The notes: a model not told the origin generated them from the sequence alone. A stretch of 64,000 bases of DNA from Hippopus hippopus (GCA_946811185.2 OX328097.1:59363063-59427062), one strand, 5' to 3'. Shown: positions 49,692-60,972, numbered from the stretch's first letter. A program made the numbers and translations.

Positions 49692-49700
49692 TATACTACT

Positions 49701-49706
49701 GATGCA
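49701..49706. other. Target-site duplication GATGCA, right
   Basis: Exact repeat of 35156-35161. It continues into family D sequence (TCTGCAAAAGGTACCGATC). Confidence 0.9.
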
Positions 49707-49890
49707 TCTGCAAAAGGTACCGATCTGTGTCAGCTTGGGAAGGCAGCCATGAATCTGTACATTTTGCTATTGATGAATTTTCTGTCTGGCAAAAGGACCA
49801 TTCTACCTCATCATTCAGCCGGCTTCAGCATAAAACTGTTCTGTATCATGCAACGACTTGCTTGACAAAATGCTAGTCCTATTTATAAGC
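49701..49890 (+). repeat. Family D, right fragment split by the insertion
   Basis: GCATCTGCAAAAGGTACCGA, TTTTGCTATTGATGAATTTT and AGGACCATTCTACCTCATCA continue the copy begun at 35134. Confidence 0.75.
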
Positions 49891-50232
49891 CCCTACTATG
49901 TTTTTTTTAAAAAACGAAATTTTGTTCGGCAGGTTCTACTTTGATTATTGAAACAGATTTTCTAAATAATCTGTAGTCAGTTCTAGTTTGTTATGGAACC
50001 GTATGCAATGATTGAAAGTTAGGCGCCGACTCTGTCTGCAATTAGACATGATAGTATTTTGATTGAATTCTGAATGGATGGCTATGATTTATTAAAACAG
50101 CGGCTAAATATTTTCTAATTTAATTGTTCCTAAAGGTAAATAAAGTTTTTTTATCCAGTAATACCGGTTTTAGAGAGATCGAAAGAAAATGCAAGTGTGA
50201 AATGTCCGATACATAATGTTGATGGTAAATAA

Positions 50233-50461
50233 GCATGAGCCGTGCTCTGGCTAAAGGGGACTTAATACATCTGCGAAAACTATCGACCCAGGTCAGCCTG
50301 CGCAATCCGCGCAGGCAGACCTGGGCCGAAAGTTTTCGCTATTGGTCAATTTTCTATATCCCCCAAGGACTAGTCTATTATGGATAATTATGTGATGGCT
50401 TGCTTGGTATCATGCATACGGAGATGCATTAAGCCCCCTTTTGCCAGAGCATGGCTCGCAT
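50233..50461 (+). repeat. Family D, full copy
   Basis: ATGAGCCGTGCTCTGGCTAA to CAGAGCATGGCTCGCAT, with the palindrome GCGCAATCCGCGC and GACCTGGGCCGAAAGTTTTC. Confidence 0.8.
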
Positions 50462-50462
50462 G

Positions 50463-50540
50463 TATACGTGTAAATATTTGGACTAGGTAAAACGCCTGAC
50501 GAAGATCCATTAAACCCCACTTTCCCAGAATGCAGCTCAT
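50463..50540 (+). repeat. Family D end fragment
   Basis: GAAGATCCATTAAACCCCAC and CCCAGAATGCAGCTCATATG only. Confidence 0.5.
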
Positions 50541-50564
50541 ATGTATTCAATACAAGTAGGCATT

Positions 50565-50872
50565 AGGGTGTCAGCTAAAATGACATCACTTTATACAAAT
50601 ACAAGGATCGAATCCCAGCTCAGACACAATTATTTAGAGAATATGTAGTGACAGTCATATCCCAGACAGGCTTCATTCCTCTCTCACCGCTGAACAATTT
50701 ATTCCGGGATCGGCAATGTTTATGTGGGAAAGCAGGCGGTGATTTTGGAGAGAGTGTTTTGTGAAGTAGTTTTAAACGAAACTGCAGAAGACACCTGAAT
50801 GTGTGTACTTCCTCTGTGATACGACTGAAATAATGTTCAAAACGATGTCAATCACCAGATAAACAAACAAAT
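50565..50872 (+). repeat. tRNA-derived SINE, full-length type
   Basis: GGATCGAATCCCAGCTC (box B-like, ~50605), body ATTCCTCTCTCACCGCTGAA and TTGTGAAGTAGTTTTAAACG, tail ACGACTGAAATAATGTTCAA. Confidence 0.7.
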
Positions 50873-50907
50873 TCTGTGCTTGTTTTTTTTTTTCGGACAG
50901 AACTGTT

Positions 50908-50980
50908 CCAAAACGACTTACTTTGTATGATGCAATGCGAAGATGCGTTAAACCCCCTTTTTTCAGAGCGCCGCTCATAT
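50908..50980 (+). repeat. Family D end fragment
   Basis: GATGCGTTAAACCCCCTTTT and CAGAGCGCCGCTCATAT at the end of the SINE. Confidence 0.5.
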
Positions 50981-51189
50981 CCAAAACTACATGCAAGGCA
51001 TTCCCAATGTAGCCATGTTATCATAAAGATAAAGGCAATTACTAGTTACTGCTGAATTCAAGGCATACCGAGTCTAGCTCTGTTATCGTAAAAAAAAAAG
51101 GGAATTATTACCAAAACATTGTAATTTCTCCCAGGATTCGCTGAACCCTCAGTCCATTTATTTAACCCGGTTCGGCATTCTTGATAGTT

Positions 51190-51250
51190 AAACCTTTACC
51201 AAACGATAAAAAGTTAGACTGGTTGAAATTGAAAGCATTTGCAGAAGACT
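51190..51250 (-). repeat. Family A end fragment
   Basis: ACCTTTACCAAACGATAAAA and GAAATTGAAAGCATTTGCAG only. Confidence 0.5.
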
Positions 51251-51394
51251 AAATAAATGCGAAGAAAACATTTTGGGCATACTGCATGTATACGAGCATA
51301 GCGGAGCGAAGATGTATGGTAGTTGACAGTGATTTATTAGTTTGCGATGTCTTGAACGGTACTTACTGATCAACCCTTCCGTATTTTTGTCCTA

Positions 51395-51560
51395 ATCTGC
51401 TTCTAAATCTGGTTTAGCCAATCAGAAATTGTGTCACCTTGAAATTTTAGCAAAGTCTTCAAAATTACATATAGCGTTAGATTGCAGAATAGTTCATATA
51501 TACATTCCATGAAATTGCATTATTAGTCTAAATTTAGATTTAGAAAGTAACAGTAAATGG
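51395..51560. repeat. Family F, diverged copy
   Basis: GGTTTAGCCAATCAGAAATT followed by a GTGTCACCTTGAAATTT arm. The other arm is degraded. Confidence 0.4.
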
Positions 51561-51724
51561 CGATGAGGGCAAGACTAACAACGGCCATTAAAATAAACTT
51601 AAGTTACCTTTCACATAGAATTCAAAATAAGGCCTTTACGGAAACTCGGTTACTTCCCTTCGAAGATTATCTCCCTTGTGGAAATCCCCATTTCCGGGTA
51701 CTACGATCATAACAATCATAGTGG

Positions 51725-51875
51725 CTCGGCACATGATGATTGTGCTACTTTGTGCTGAAAGAGAACATTTCGATAAAAAATCCGAATAGATCTATCTGTA
51801 TATAAATATTTGTATACAGATATTCGTATTTTTTATCGAAATGTTGCCTTTAAACACAAATTATCATGTGCCGAG
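51725..51875. repeat. Long hairpin element, 151 bp
   Basis: CTCGGCACATGAT at the left is matched by ATCATGTGCCGAG at the right. Further in, AACATTTCGATAAAAAAT pairs with ATTTTTTATCGAAATGTT, and the centre has ATCTGTATA / TATACAGAT. This single copy is a MITE-like foldback not seen elsewhere in the window. Confidence 0.85.
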
Positions 51876-52674
51876 TCCCTGTGATAACAATGACCGAGCA
51901 AAAGAATAAAGAAATCATTCGTGATTTTCGTCATCCAGTTAACTTTCCAGAATCGCAATACCTCGCTCCTAAAAATTATTACTCGTAGATAAGTAACATG
52001 TATGACCTGCTGCTCTGTATCACACACTGTTGGCAAACGTAACGGATTTGTTCAATAAAATTCTGTTGAATTTCTCGGAAAATGGTAAAAAAAGACGCTT
52101 AAACTTGTTGCAGTTAAGATAACGCCAAAAAATCTGCAGTGTCGGTAGTTGCATCAACTATCACTTTCGAAAGACACAAAAAATGTTATTACTGACCAAA
52201 ACGAAGCCCCGCGATAGAAATAACAGATTTTTCGCAGACTTCCTTGGTTTTACCATGGATCATAAAATATACGATCCCTGGTTTTATAGGACAAGGAATT
52301 AAAAAGGAAAAAAAAAACCAATGAATTTCGACATGCAGTTAAAACAGTGACCTATAACATTGCATATGAGAACAGAATGTGTTCGGACAGGAAACAGACA
52401 TCATTTGGCGTCGAATTTAAAATAGACTTACCCTCTGTAACAATTTTTTAATAACTCCAAATTCTATATTTACAAATGATCAGTATAAGATTGAAAAGGT
52501 CTCCCTTCACAAAATACTTATATTCCATCATCTTTTTTAGTTAAAAAGACATGTCAAAATTATTCTTCATTTAAATGTGTAAAGGGTTAATTTGGTGTGT
52601 TCCTTTGATCTAGGTATCGCACTGCCGGCGACCGAAGAGCTGTGATGTACAAATTAACGCGCACGTGTCACATT
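51876..52674. other. No recognisable feature
   Basis: AT-rich, no gene supported. Confidence 0.45.
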
Positions 52675-52903
52675 AACCCTTTACCAAACGACAAAATTTT
52701 AAGCTAGTGTAAACTGAATGCGTTTGCAAACAATGAGGTAATGTTGCTCGAATTATGGATTTTTATTTCTTTGAAAAAGTAGAGACCTTGTGGGAAAGGG
52801 AGAAAAGTTTGTTCATCAGCATTTTTTCTTTTCCCCTTATAATTCCGTAAACCATCTTCCTCGGGGTCGTTAAAACCCGGGTATTGTTTGGTAAAGGATT
52901 AAA
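52675..52903 (-). repeat. Family A copy
   Basis: TTAACCCTTTACCAAACGAC start, AGACCTTGTGGGAAAGGGAG arm with diverged partner, TTGTTTGGTAAAGGATTAA end. Confidence 0.75.
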
Positions 52904-53187
52904 CAGAATCTTCTTAACTGTTTTTGATCTCAATTCACCGTTATGTTGTTTATTTGTGGATAGATTTGAAATTTAACACAAAATACAGGGTATCTTCACT
53001 TTTAATCTCTACTTCCATATATTGCTTCCGTGCTTGTGTAGTCCTCGGAAGTAGAAGTTGCGCTTGTGCGCATGCGTAATCGAAGAGTACGCAAGGGGAG
53101 GCTACCTAGTTTCCGGAAAGGCCTATATGATGAAGCTGTGCTGGAGAAAGCTTGGGACGCTTAATCATTGAATGAAATATTTTCTTT

Positions 53188-53399
53188 AACTCTTAGGCTG
53201 CTAAGCGCGACTCAACGACCTTTTGCGGACAGTGTAGATCAAGATCAGACTGAACAGAACGTGCAGTCTGATCTTGGATCTTCATTGTCCGGTAAAGAGA
53301 TGTTTTTTCCCCCAAAAAATACCTTTGCAATAGCAATATTTGGGTTTTCACTATCGATCTGAAAGTTTCATTTCACTTATTTAGCAGGATAAGGGTTAA
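53188..53399 (+). repeat. Family B, full copy
   Basis: TTAACTCTTAGGCTGCTAAG start, AGATCAGACTGAACAGAACG core, GGATAAGGGTTAA end. Confidence 0.8.
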
Positions 53400-53489
53400 A
53401 AATTAAGCTTTTGAACATTTTTTTCTTTAATTCCTTAACACGAATTACTACAGAAATACGAGCAAAAAATATGTAAACGGATACCTCAA

Positions 53490-54200
53490 ACAGTTGAACA
53501 TACAGCTTTACTCGTTTTCATCCAGTTTTTAACTGTTTTTTTTTTTTTTAATTTTATGAAACTATAATCTCTCTTGTATCTTCATGCCAAATATTGCCCC
53601 TGATGGTTGCAAGGTTGCACAGATTACGGCAGATAGAAAATGCGGCATTTCATTCTATTGCGGCTAGCCATAGACATAACAACCACAGTTTCCGGTTTAA
53701 ATCGAACACAATTCCCCCCACTCGTCACAACTCGTCCGATTCCGTACCTACATCTAACCTCGTCTGTATAACGGTTGTTTCCATTTGAACTGAGAATCAC
53801 GTAATCTTATACATGGCGGCGCCACTGTCTGTCGTTTAGCAACGACATAAACAACCTCGATGAAGTTATTCACATCTATCTATCTGTCGGTGAAAACTTC
53901 AATCGCAATTGATAAACCACGTTAAAAATGAATGTACGAACTGTTTGTCAACAGAAATATAGTTAGAAAAATCTCGATAGAAAATTGAGACTTAAGTTTA
54001 CCGTGTAAGTGCATATCAAGCTACCAGATACAGCCGAGGGACTTGATGGCTCCCACCTTCCGAGGTATGCCGAATGACAAATCCCTACAGTTTCTTTACC
54101 CCATACACCTTATTACACAATTGACTAGATTATATCACCGTCAAGTTTTAATAGCGTTTGTTTACTCTCTGGCTGTAAAGATGTCTCTTTAAGTCATGTA
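53490..54200 (-). repeat. Family G, long inverted copy
   Basis: It has CCAAATATTGCCCCTGATGG, AGGTTGCACAGATTACGGCA and, further on, CAAATCCCTACAGTTTCTTT and CTCTGGCTGTAAAGATGTCT. The same order occurs at 57955-58350. Confidence 0.6.
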
Positions 54201-54569
54201 TTCGAATTATCGCTATTTTGAATCATCGAGATTGTATCGTGTAAAAAGTATCAAACAGTGCCTTTTCCGATATTTTACAGTATGTACATAATATCACCTA
54301 AATCTAGTGCGTTAACCTCTGCTTTTCAAGGCAGGTCGGTAGAAGATAAACTTTATTTATTGATTTAGACATGCCGTTAATCCACTGAATGAACGTTATT
54401 TGTAACGTAACACTACCATAACACAATACTAGGGCGTTGACCCGGCAATTTTCTTACCTTTTCTCGGGATACTGAAACGAGAGAGACATATGGAGACAGA
54501 CAGACAGACAGAGAGATCATACAGAAAGACAGGAACTGGCTGCCCCATATATGTAGGTTACATTTGCGG
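54201..54569. other. No recognisable gene; short CAGA repeat
   Basis: GACAGACAGACAGAGAGA near 54495-54515. Otherwise nothing recognised. Confidence 0.5.
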
Positions 54570-54820
54570 CTCTCTGTGAAAAGGTGATTTAATGTATTTC
54601 CGTAATGCACTGTACCAAGCATGATTATGATCGTACATCCATAAAATCTGTTTTGTCAAACAATAGACTGATTAATGAGGCAGACTCGTCCCCCGGCATT
54701 CACTTTTTTATTATAAGCAAAAAGCTTTGACCAGATCAATCTGCGCGGACAGCTTAGGCTGACAGTCGATACTCTCTCTTTACATGTACATTAAACCACT
54801 TTTTCACAAAGCATGGCTTA
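54570..54820 (-). repeat. Family D, diverged copy
   Basis: GGCTCTCTGTGAAAAGGTGA, CCATAAAATCTGTTTTGTCA, ATCTGCGCGGACAGCTTAGG and CTTTTTCACAAAGCATGGCT in inverted family order. Confidence 0.65.
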
Positions 54821-54984
54821 ATTATTTTTGTACACTCCAAAGAGGGTTGTTGCTGTTCTGTAATGGTATCATATGCTTTCAACAGTATAAAACTCAAAAT
54901 CTTGGCTTCAAATAATGTTTAACAAATGTACTCTAATCGAAGAGCACTGCCCCTTTAATTATCTTAAACAGCTACTTGTAAGTG

Positions 54985-55320
54985 AAAGCCACGAGCCCCG
55001 GTCGCACAGTCAGTAATTTACGGGAATTGAGTATATGGGGTCGCTGGTTCGAATCTCCAGCTCGGCCAATTTCTTTCCTAGGATTGATGATGGTCATTGC
55101 GACAAGATTCGTTCCTTTCTCAACGCTGATCATTGTTTTTTTTAACGGCACCTGGTAATGTGGGAAATCAGCCAGTGGCTTGAGAAGAATATTGTGCGAA
55201 GAACTAGTAAGAAAAATAAAATCTCCGAGGAAGCATGGATAGATGGAATGGCCGCTGCGAAATAACTGAAATAGTGTTGAAAACGGTGTTAAACACCAAA
55301 TAATCAATCAGTTAGTGAAA
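54985..55320 (+). repeat. tRNA-derived SINE, best-preserved copy
   Basis: Box A-like GGTCGCACAGTCAG, box B GGTTCGAATCT at 55046-55056, body CCAGTGGCTTGAGAAGAATA and TTGTGCGAAGAACTAGTAAG, tail ACTGAAATAGTGTTGAAAAC ending GTTAAACACCAAATAATCAA. The tail matches SINEs common in molluscs, as far as I recall. Confidence 0.8.
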
Positions 55321-55421
55321 GTATCAGATGTAAAATAGATAGCTCCAATTTAAATGAGGTGAGTCAGTGATCTTGTACAGAAGATCACAGCCTTGCACAC
55401 TCTACTGTACATTTACAACTT

Positions 55422-55530
55422 GTCCATGGCAATGATTTTTGATAGCTTTGAAAAACATTCTGGATAAAGGAGAAATTGATTGTAAAAAGCACCTGCTTCT
55501 TTTCCTACAATATTTTCCATGCATTCTAAA
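55422..55530 (-). repeat. Family A fragment
   Basis: GCTTTGAAAAACATTCTGG and a CTTCTTTTCCTACAATATTT arm. Confidence 0.5.
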
Positions 55531-55584
55531 GTTAACAACATTTTCCTCAGTGCAATTTTCAGTCGTATTTAAGAAGATCCTCGT

Positions 55585-55763
55585 AACCCTAATTCTGCTA
55601 AATAAGTTAAATGAAAATTTCAAGCCGATTCTTGGAATTAAATATCCCCTCAACGGACAGTGTAGATCCAAGATCAGACTGCACATTCTGTGCAGTCTGA
55701 TCTTGATCTGCACTGTCCGCAAAAGGCCAGTGAGTCGCGCTTAGCAGCTTCAGGGATAATAGA
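55585..55763 (-). repeat. Family B copy with internal deletion
   Basis: TAACCCTAATTCTGCTAAAT, AGATCAGACTGCACATTCTG, CGCTTAGCAGCTTCAGGGAT. The long arm is shortened. Confidence 0.75.
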
Positions 55764-55909
55764 CGATACAGTAAAGTGTAACGACCCACAAAGATGTGTA
55801 AAATTGAAGCAGCAGGTGCAGGAAATAGGAAATCAAGTGCACTTTAAAAGAATGGTCTTGCTATTTAAAAGAAACTGTGTCAACTAAATAAAGTTGTCTT
55901 ATTTTTTTT

Positions 55910-56152
55910 TTAGCCATTCTCTGTGAAAAAGGGGTTTAATATATCTGCAAAAAGCAGCGACGAAGTCAGCCTGCACAGTCTTTTCTGAGTCGAAACCATC
56001 AATTTAATGATTTTCAAAGGACCAGTCTACCTCAAGGTTCAGTCGGTTGTGTAACAAATGGATTTCATGAATCAATAAATATGCGATGACTTGCTTGGTA
56101 CTATGCATCTCGGAGATGCACCAAACTCCATTTCGTCAGAGTGTGGTTCAAC
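55910..56152 (+). repeat. Family D, diverged copy
   Basis: GCCATTCTCTGTGAAAAAGG, GGATTTCATGAATCAATAAA and GCGATGACTTGCTTGGTACT in order. Confidence 0.65.
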
Positions 56153-56195
56153 ACCTTGTGCTGCGGACAGAGTAGATAGATCTAGGACAGTCTAA

Positions 56196-56375
56196 TGGTT
56201 CATTCTTTAACATACGACAAAATGTTTTACATGTACAACTTGAACGCATCAGCAAACAATATGCGAAAAGGAGAAAATGCTGGTAACCAGCATTTTCTCC
56301 TTTTCATATATTGTTTTCAAAAGTCTTCTTCTTCAAAGCCGTGAAAAATCGGCATTGCTTGGTAAAGCGTTATTT
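56196..56375 (-). repeat. Family A, short copy with matched arm variant
   Basis: CAATATGCGAAAAGGAGAAA pairs with TTTCTCCTTTTCATATATTG. The arms share AT-rich outer bases not found in other copies. Confidence 0.75.
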
Positions 56376-56539
56376 CGTTGAGCAGGGATTTTTATGTATG
56401 TAAAATTCGTCCTCTTGTACCAGCTTTTTTCATAACTCCATATGATCTAGGGCCTTTATATTAGTTACAATGTGTCTTCGCTTTAAATAAGAGAGTCCAG
56501 GTGCTCGTTTTGGCAAAACTGTCGTTTTATTATTGTTGT

Positions 56540-56762
56540 CAGCTCTTTACTAGACGATAAAACATGCTGTATCAATTTTAAAGTATTTGCGGGCGATAAA
56601 ATAAATGCAGCTCGAATGCTAGCATTGATCTATAAAAGGGCAGAAAACATGGTATGAAGAGGTAAAAGTACTGGTCACCAGCATCTTTCCTTTCACCTTT
56701 TTTTTTAAATTCCTCTAATCCCTGCTTCATCATAACATAGAATTGTTTGGTAAAGGATTAGT
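56540..56762 (-). repeat. Family A, diverged copy
   Basis: CTCTTTACTAGACGATAAAA start, AAGTACTGGTCACCAGCATC centre, TTGTTTGGTAAAGGATTA end. Confidence 0.65.
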
Positions 56763-57587
56763 GAAGCCGTTCGCTGGGATTCGGCTTTACTTGCTCATGA
56801 TTGGTCCAACTTTCTTTTCTTGAAAATATATAAAAATGTCGTTTCATAATTTCATACCAATCTAGACATATGAAATAAACAGTTACCTTCAAACTTACAT
56901 GGTTTCATTCGTATTATCATGAAATACTGACTGTGGAAAACTGTAAGAGGAGTGTGCCAAGATAAACACGTCATTCGTTCTCAGTAATCATCGAGTATTG
57001 AAGAAGTATTAAAGCAGACTCGTGAACGAGTTACACAGATGTCACTAACAGTCTGTTAATGTCGTGTTATGTATTTCTTTTGCTATTATAACTCAAATAT
57101 CACTTGTAGAAGTAATCATGAATCTTCTTAAAATAAACATGTTCTTTTTTTTATTACCTATTACGATACAGATTCCCTAGGGCAGGTTTTTTGTTATTTC
57201 AGTTAGTTTGTTCCCTGTTGAAAATGAGCTTGCATAGAATTTTTAAGTGATACTTATGGTACAAGTAACAGAATCAGAAATAAGACCACTAACTTCATGG
57301 TAACGCTACAAAGTAGGAAAGCGGTATATTGAGAGTGATGGTGGTATATCGAGGAAAGTTGAGAACAATGTATACTGGTTGCCCTACTGCTTTATTCGAT
57401 TGACCAATACGATAGGAGAAAATAGACATACAACAAAGACACCATCATCATCTAACGACCATAACAATACAAGTCAGAGACCACTTTTATCATCATCTGG
57501 CGACCGAGACAAACAACCAAGACAGCATCGTCACCTGGCGGCCATGCTGCAATTGTTCATCTCTTTACACCATTTAGGAATCAAATA
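56763..57587. other. No recognisable feature
   Basis: AT-rich, with some low-complexity CATCATC. The 71-codon frame at 57379 has no family features. Confidence 0.45.
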
Positions 57588-57856
57588 TGTATGAGCCCCG
57601 CTCTGTGAAAAGTGGGCTTCATGTATATCCGTGATGAATGACACCAAGCAGTCATCATATACTTATGGATCCACAAAGTCCATTTTCTATAACAACAGGC
57701 TAGATCATGAGGTACACTGGTCCTTTGACATGCAGATAACTAACCAATAGCAAAAGTGACGACCCAGGTCAGCCTGCTTCGATACTTTTTTGCAGATGCA
57801 TTAAGCCCCTTTTTCACATAGCCATTAAGCCCCCTTTTCACATAGCACGGTTCATA
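57588..57856 (-). repeat. Family D copy with short end duplication
   Basis: TATGAGCCCCGCTCTGTGAA to GCACGGTTCATAT. The segment ATTAAGCCCCNTTTTCACATAGC occurs twice in tandem near 57800-57850. Confidence 0.7.
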
Positions 57857-57954
57857 TAGTCCCAGGTATAAAACAAATTGTACTTTTGGAAATAGTTCCA
57901 ATCCGTATGCTAGACCCGATAGTATTTCAGTCACATCGTGCTAACGGAGCATTT

Positions 57955-58350
57955 TGAGGTCTAGTATGCTTTCCGTAAAGACTTAAAGATACACCATTAC
58001 TCGTTTTCAACCAGTGTTCAGCCAGTTTTTAATCCATTTCATCCTTATTTTATGAAACTATAATCATTCTTGTGCCTTCATGCCAAATGTTGCCCCTGAC
58101 GGCTGGAAGGTTGCATAGATTACACCGGATATAGAAAACGCATTTCATGCTTTGGAGGCTTTTCCAATCTATCGCTGTTGTCGTTTCCGGTTTTAAATGA
58201 GGACAAATCCCTTGGGTTTCTTTATACCGTACACCATATTTATCGATTATTTACCCATGTTTACACAACTGACCTAAATTTGAAACATTATACACACTAT
58301 AAATTTTTAGCTGCGTTTTTTTCTCCCTGGCTGTAGAGATGTATCTGTAA
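57955..58350 (-). repeat. Family G, inverted copy
   Basis: CCAAATGTTGCCCCTGACGG, AAGGTTGCATAGATTACACC, then CTCCCTGGCTGTAGAGATGT. Confidence 0.6.
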
Positions 58351-58639
58351 GTAATGGGGCTAAATCAAGGTCGATATAAGAACAAGATTCACGTAAGATT
58401 CCGGTATCGTAGATACGTAGCGATAGCTTCTGATATAGATTGCATGAGTCAATCTCTTAAAAAGAAAACAATGTATCCCAGGCTTTATAACATGTTATTA
58501 GTATTCGTGATAGACAATACTTATATTCCTAGTTCTCCATTTTTATACATCCATAATATTATTTCATGATAATATGGCGGCGCATTGCAGTACAACAATG
58601 TATCATATAAACCATTAACCCCAAACGGAGCAAACGGAG

Positions 58640-58870
58640 TCAACCCTTTACCAAATAACACGTATTTTATTGACCCTGAAGAGATTGGCTTTTGAAAACA
58701 TTGTGGAAAAAGGAGAAAATGCTGGTGACCAGCATTTTCTCCTTTTCCCACAATGTTTAATACCCTTTTAAAGACAATTTCCATCATTTCAGCCACATCT
58801 GAGACTTCGTCTGCAAATTCAATTTCGACAAGCCTAAACTTTTGACGTTTGCTAGATTTAAAGAATTAAA
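58640..58870 (+). repeat. Family A, full copy
   Basis: CAACCCTTTACCAAATAACA start, perfect arms around GCTGGTGACCAGC, GTTTGCTAGATTTAAAGAAT end. Confidence 0.75.
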
Positions 58871-59849
58871 GGAAAATTATAGCTGATTTTTGGGACATGT
58901 ATAGGTCAAGGTCAGACTGGGGACAACCGGCAAAATACTGAAAATGAAATTTGGCTGGGAGTTTGCCATCCCACGCACAAAAATAAAATGAAAAGTTTGG
59001 CAATTTTTACCGAACTTACCTAACATTTCCCTAGAGTTACGTAGAACAAAACGTTTACTGGCTTTCAAGAAAGACGTTAGAAAAGTAAAAAAAAATAACT
59101 GAAACAAATGCTATCGAATTGCTGATAACCATTCTTGGTTAAAAAATGTACATTTTCAGAACTACTGTAGTAGTTTACTTTTTCGTCGCGGTTGAATACA
59201 ACATTTTGTTGACAGTTCTGCGTCTTATACTTCCGGCGGAAATCTACATCAGTACCAGGGTGAGGCTGGCCGTACATCCAAGCTGATCAGGGTTTCAGAA
59301 ATTTGACCTATCTGGATGTGAACCAATTGCATTAACAATGCGCAATTTCCATCTGTGCAAGAAATCGGGGTACATTATTTTAGCCTGTGTGTCGTTGGAC
59401 GATAAACAACTGAAACTGATAAAAACGCAATGTCAAGGCCTTCCTAGCCAGAATTTTTTATAAATGTGAGCGTTTGTTCCTTTAGATCTTGATCAACCTG
59501 TCTGTAACAAACACTGAAGATTGTACATGAAGCAGAAAGGGGTGAACAAATCTCGTTTGCTCTTAAGTGTTACATTTCTTCATTATAACTTAATGCAGAA
59601 CACTTCATTTGGCAACTGTGTATAACGCAAATTTAATTAACTCGAATTGTTCCGTAAAAAACATTCCAAGATACGCCAACAATGTAGATCAAAGAGCCGA
59701 ATTTACGTTCAGAATTTACACATGATCTTGATCAACACTTTCCGTAAAAGCGACAAATACTCATCGTTTACCATAGAGGATTGATCGTTTTTTTTTTTCA
59801 AACAGATTACAAAAAACGATTTCTATGATGCCTCAAAATAGGTTGTTGT
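58871..59849. other. No recognisable feature
   Basis: A possible family B remnant (AACAATGTAGATCAAAGAGC) near 59680. No gene supported. Confidence 0.4.
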
Positions 59850-60045
59850 TCATGACTCAGTGCGTTTTTAGCGTACAGTGTAGATCAAGTTCATGCTGCA
59901 CATAACGTATAGCTTGATCTATGATCTACATTGTCCAATATTGTGAGACAAAAAGACAAAAAGAGGTTTGAAATTTGAACTATTGGATGTCTTACGATTG
60001 GATGGAAATGTTCATTTATTGTACTTAGCAGCTTAAAGGTTAGCT
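59850..60045 (+). repeat. Family B, diverged copy
   Basis: TAGCGTACAGTGTAGATCAA and TAGCTTGATCTATGATCTAC are the core halves. It ends near TTAGCAGCTTAAAGGTTAG. Confidence 0.55.
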
Positions 60046-60639
60046 TCGTAAAAATACATTTCTGTCTATGGAAGACCGTGTCAGCGCTGAATATCCAGGA
60101 GAATCAACTAAGATCAAACTGAACAGATGTTCAAGCTGATCTTGGTCTACGCTTATAGCATCGGGAAAGAGAGGTCATGATACACAGGGCCTACGTCAAC
60201 GTCAGTTTGTAGCGATACTTTGATTACATCATATTTCATCTATGAATCATTTCACTGGTTCCGTAATGAATTTTTGCAGAATTTTTGACCAGTGAATTGG
60301 CTTCTTACAATTCATTTGTGCGATAGAATTTTTGCGAGTACATTTTACGTCAGTAATCAATTAAAAGAGGGTAAACGAGATCAACTTCTCATCGCTGCTA
60401 TACTTTTTTGGGACTTTGAGAAGAATTCATTTCCAGTAGAATGTAACTTTGAAAAAAGTCAGCTATGTCAGCAATACGAAACATTTTCCTGACAAAAGGG
60501 TTTCAGCCAATAATAGAGTCAGTTTTTGTTTGCATAATAAACCCTCAAAGCGCTTAATAACGAAATAAACATTCTCAGCCTGGGAAACGAACTCATATGT
60601 CGCAATCTAAATGCTGTGTTAAGGCTATAATATCTCTAC
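60046..60639. other. No recognisable feature
   Basis: No gene or repeat recognised beyond a faint family B-like fragment near 60100-60160. Confidence 0.4.
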
Positions 60640-60750
60640 CTAGCTTACAGTGTAGATCAAGATCAGACTACTGGTTTTTTGCAATCTAATCATCATTTTA
60701 CACTGTGTGCAAGAGCAACCATACTTATAATAGAAACTTTAAGCGTTAAA
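60640..60750. repeat. Family B, diverged fragment
   Basis: ACAGTGTAGATCAAGATCAG and ATTTTACACTGTGTGCAA only. Confidence 0.5.
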
Positions 60751-60972
60751 ATATGAAAATGAAATGAAATAACTGTCACTATTTTTTTTTTCTGTTGAAC
60801 ATTAAAAACATTTTGTTGCTATGGGTTTGTCCCAAAATAGAGCCAGAGAGTCGAATGAAATTTCGCAGTTCATGAATTAATGCACGGGGAGTTAATTTGT
60901 GAGTCGTATTGCCTTTATTTGGAGAGGAAGTTCGGCTCCACTTCTGATTCATGCCCAACTATTTACATGCAT

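Larger units (their letters stand above)
35162..49700. mobile_element. 14.5-kb Polinton-like PolB element with histone-type gene signals
   Basis: The element spans 14,539 bp, is bounded by a perfect 6-bp target duplication, begins 5'-AGTAGTATAGG, and has long near-identical terminal inverted repeats. It encodes a protein-primed family B DNA polymerase plus at least eight other proteins, read in both directions from a central bidirectional promoter. Those traits match Polintons/Mavericks. It departs from them in lacking any visible retroviral-type integrase, packaging ATPase, cysteine protease or recognisable capsid, and in its repeated promoter cassettes and histone-type 3' stem-loops. It may be a non-autonomous or capsid-less Polinton relative, or a new lineage. 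Perfect target duplications, intact small ORFs and near-identical arms imply a recent insertion, although the polymerase reading frame is broken once. Confidence 0.9.
48343..49700. repeat. Right terminal inverted repeat (1358 bp)
   Basis: It pairs with 35162-37088. From the tip inwards: 53-bp hairpin, ~320 bp of non-repeated sequence with a 66-aa frame, four minisatellite units, three 147-bp repeats with stem-loop pairs, and the 3' half of the 75-aa gene. It is shorter than the left copy mainly through fewer minisatellite units. Confidence 0.92.

Noticed and set aside
53072..53164. 30-codon frame starting MRNRRVRKGRLPSF, with an NRF1-like TGCGCATGCG just upstream
   Set aside because: It is too short, with no exon partner. 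The CG-rich patch could be a host promoter but nothing downstream supports a gene.
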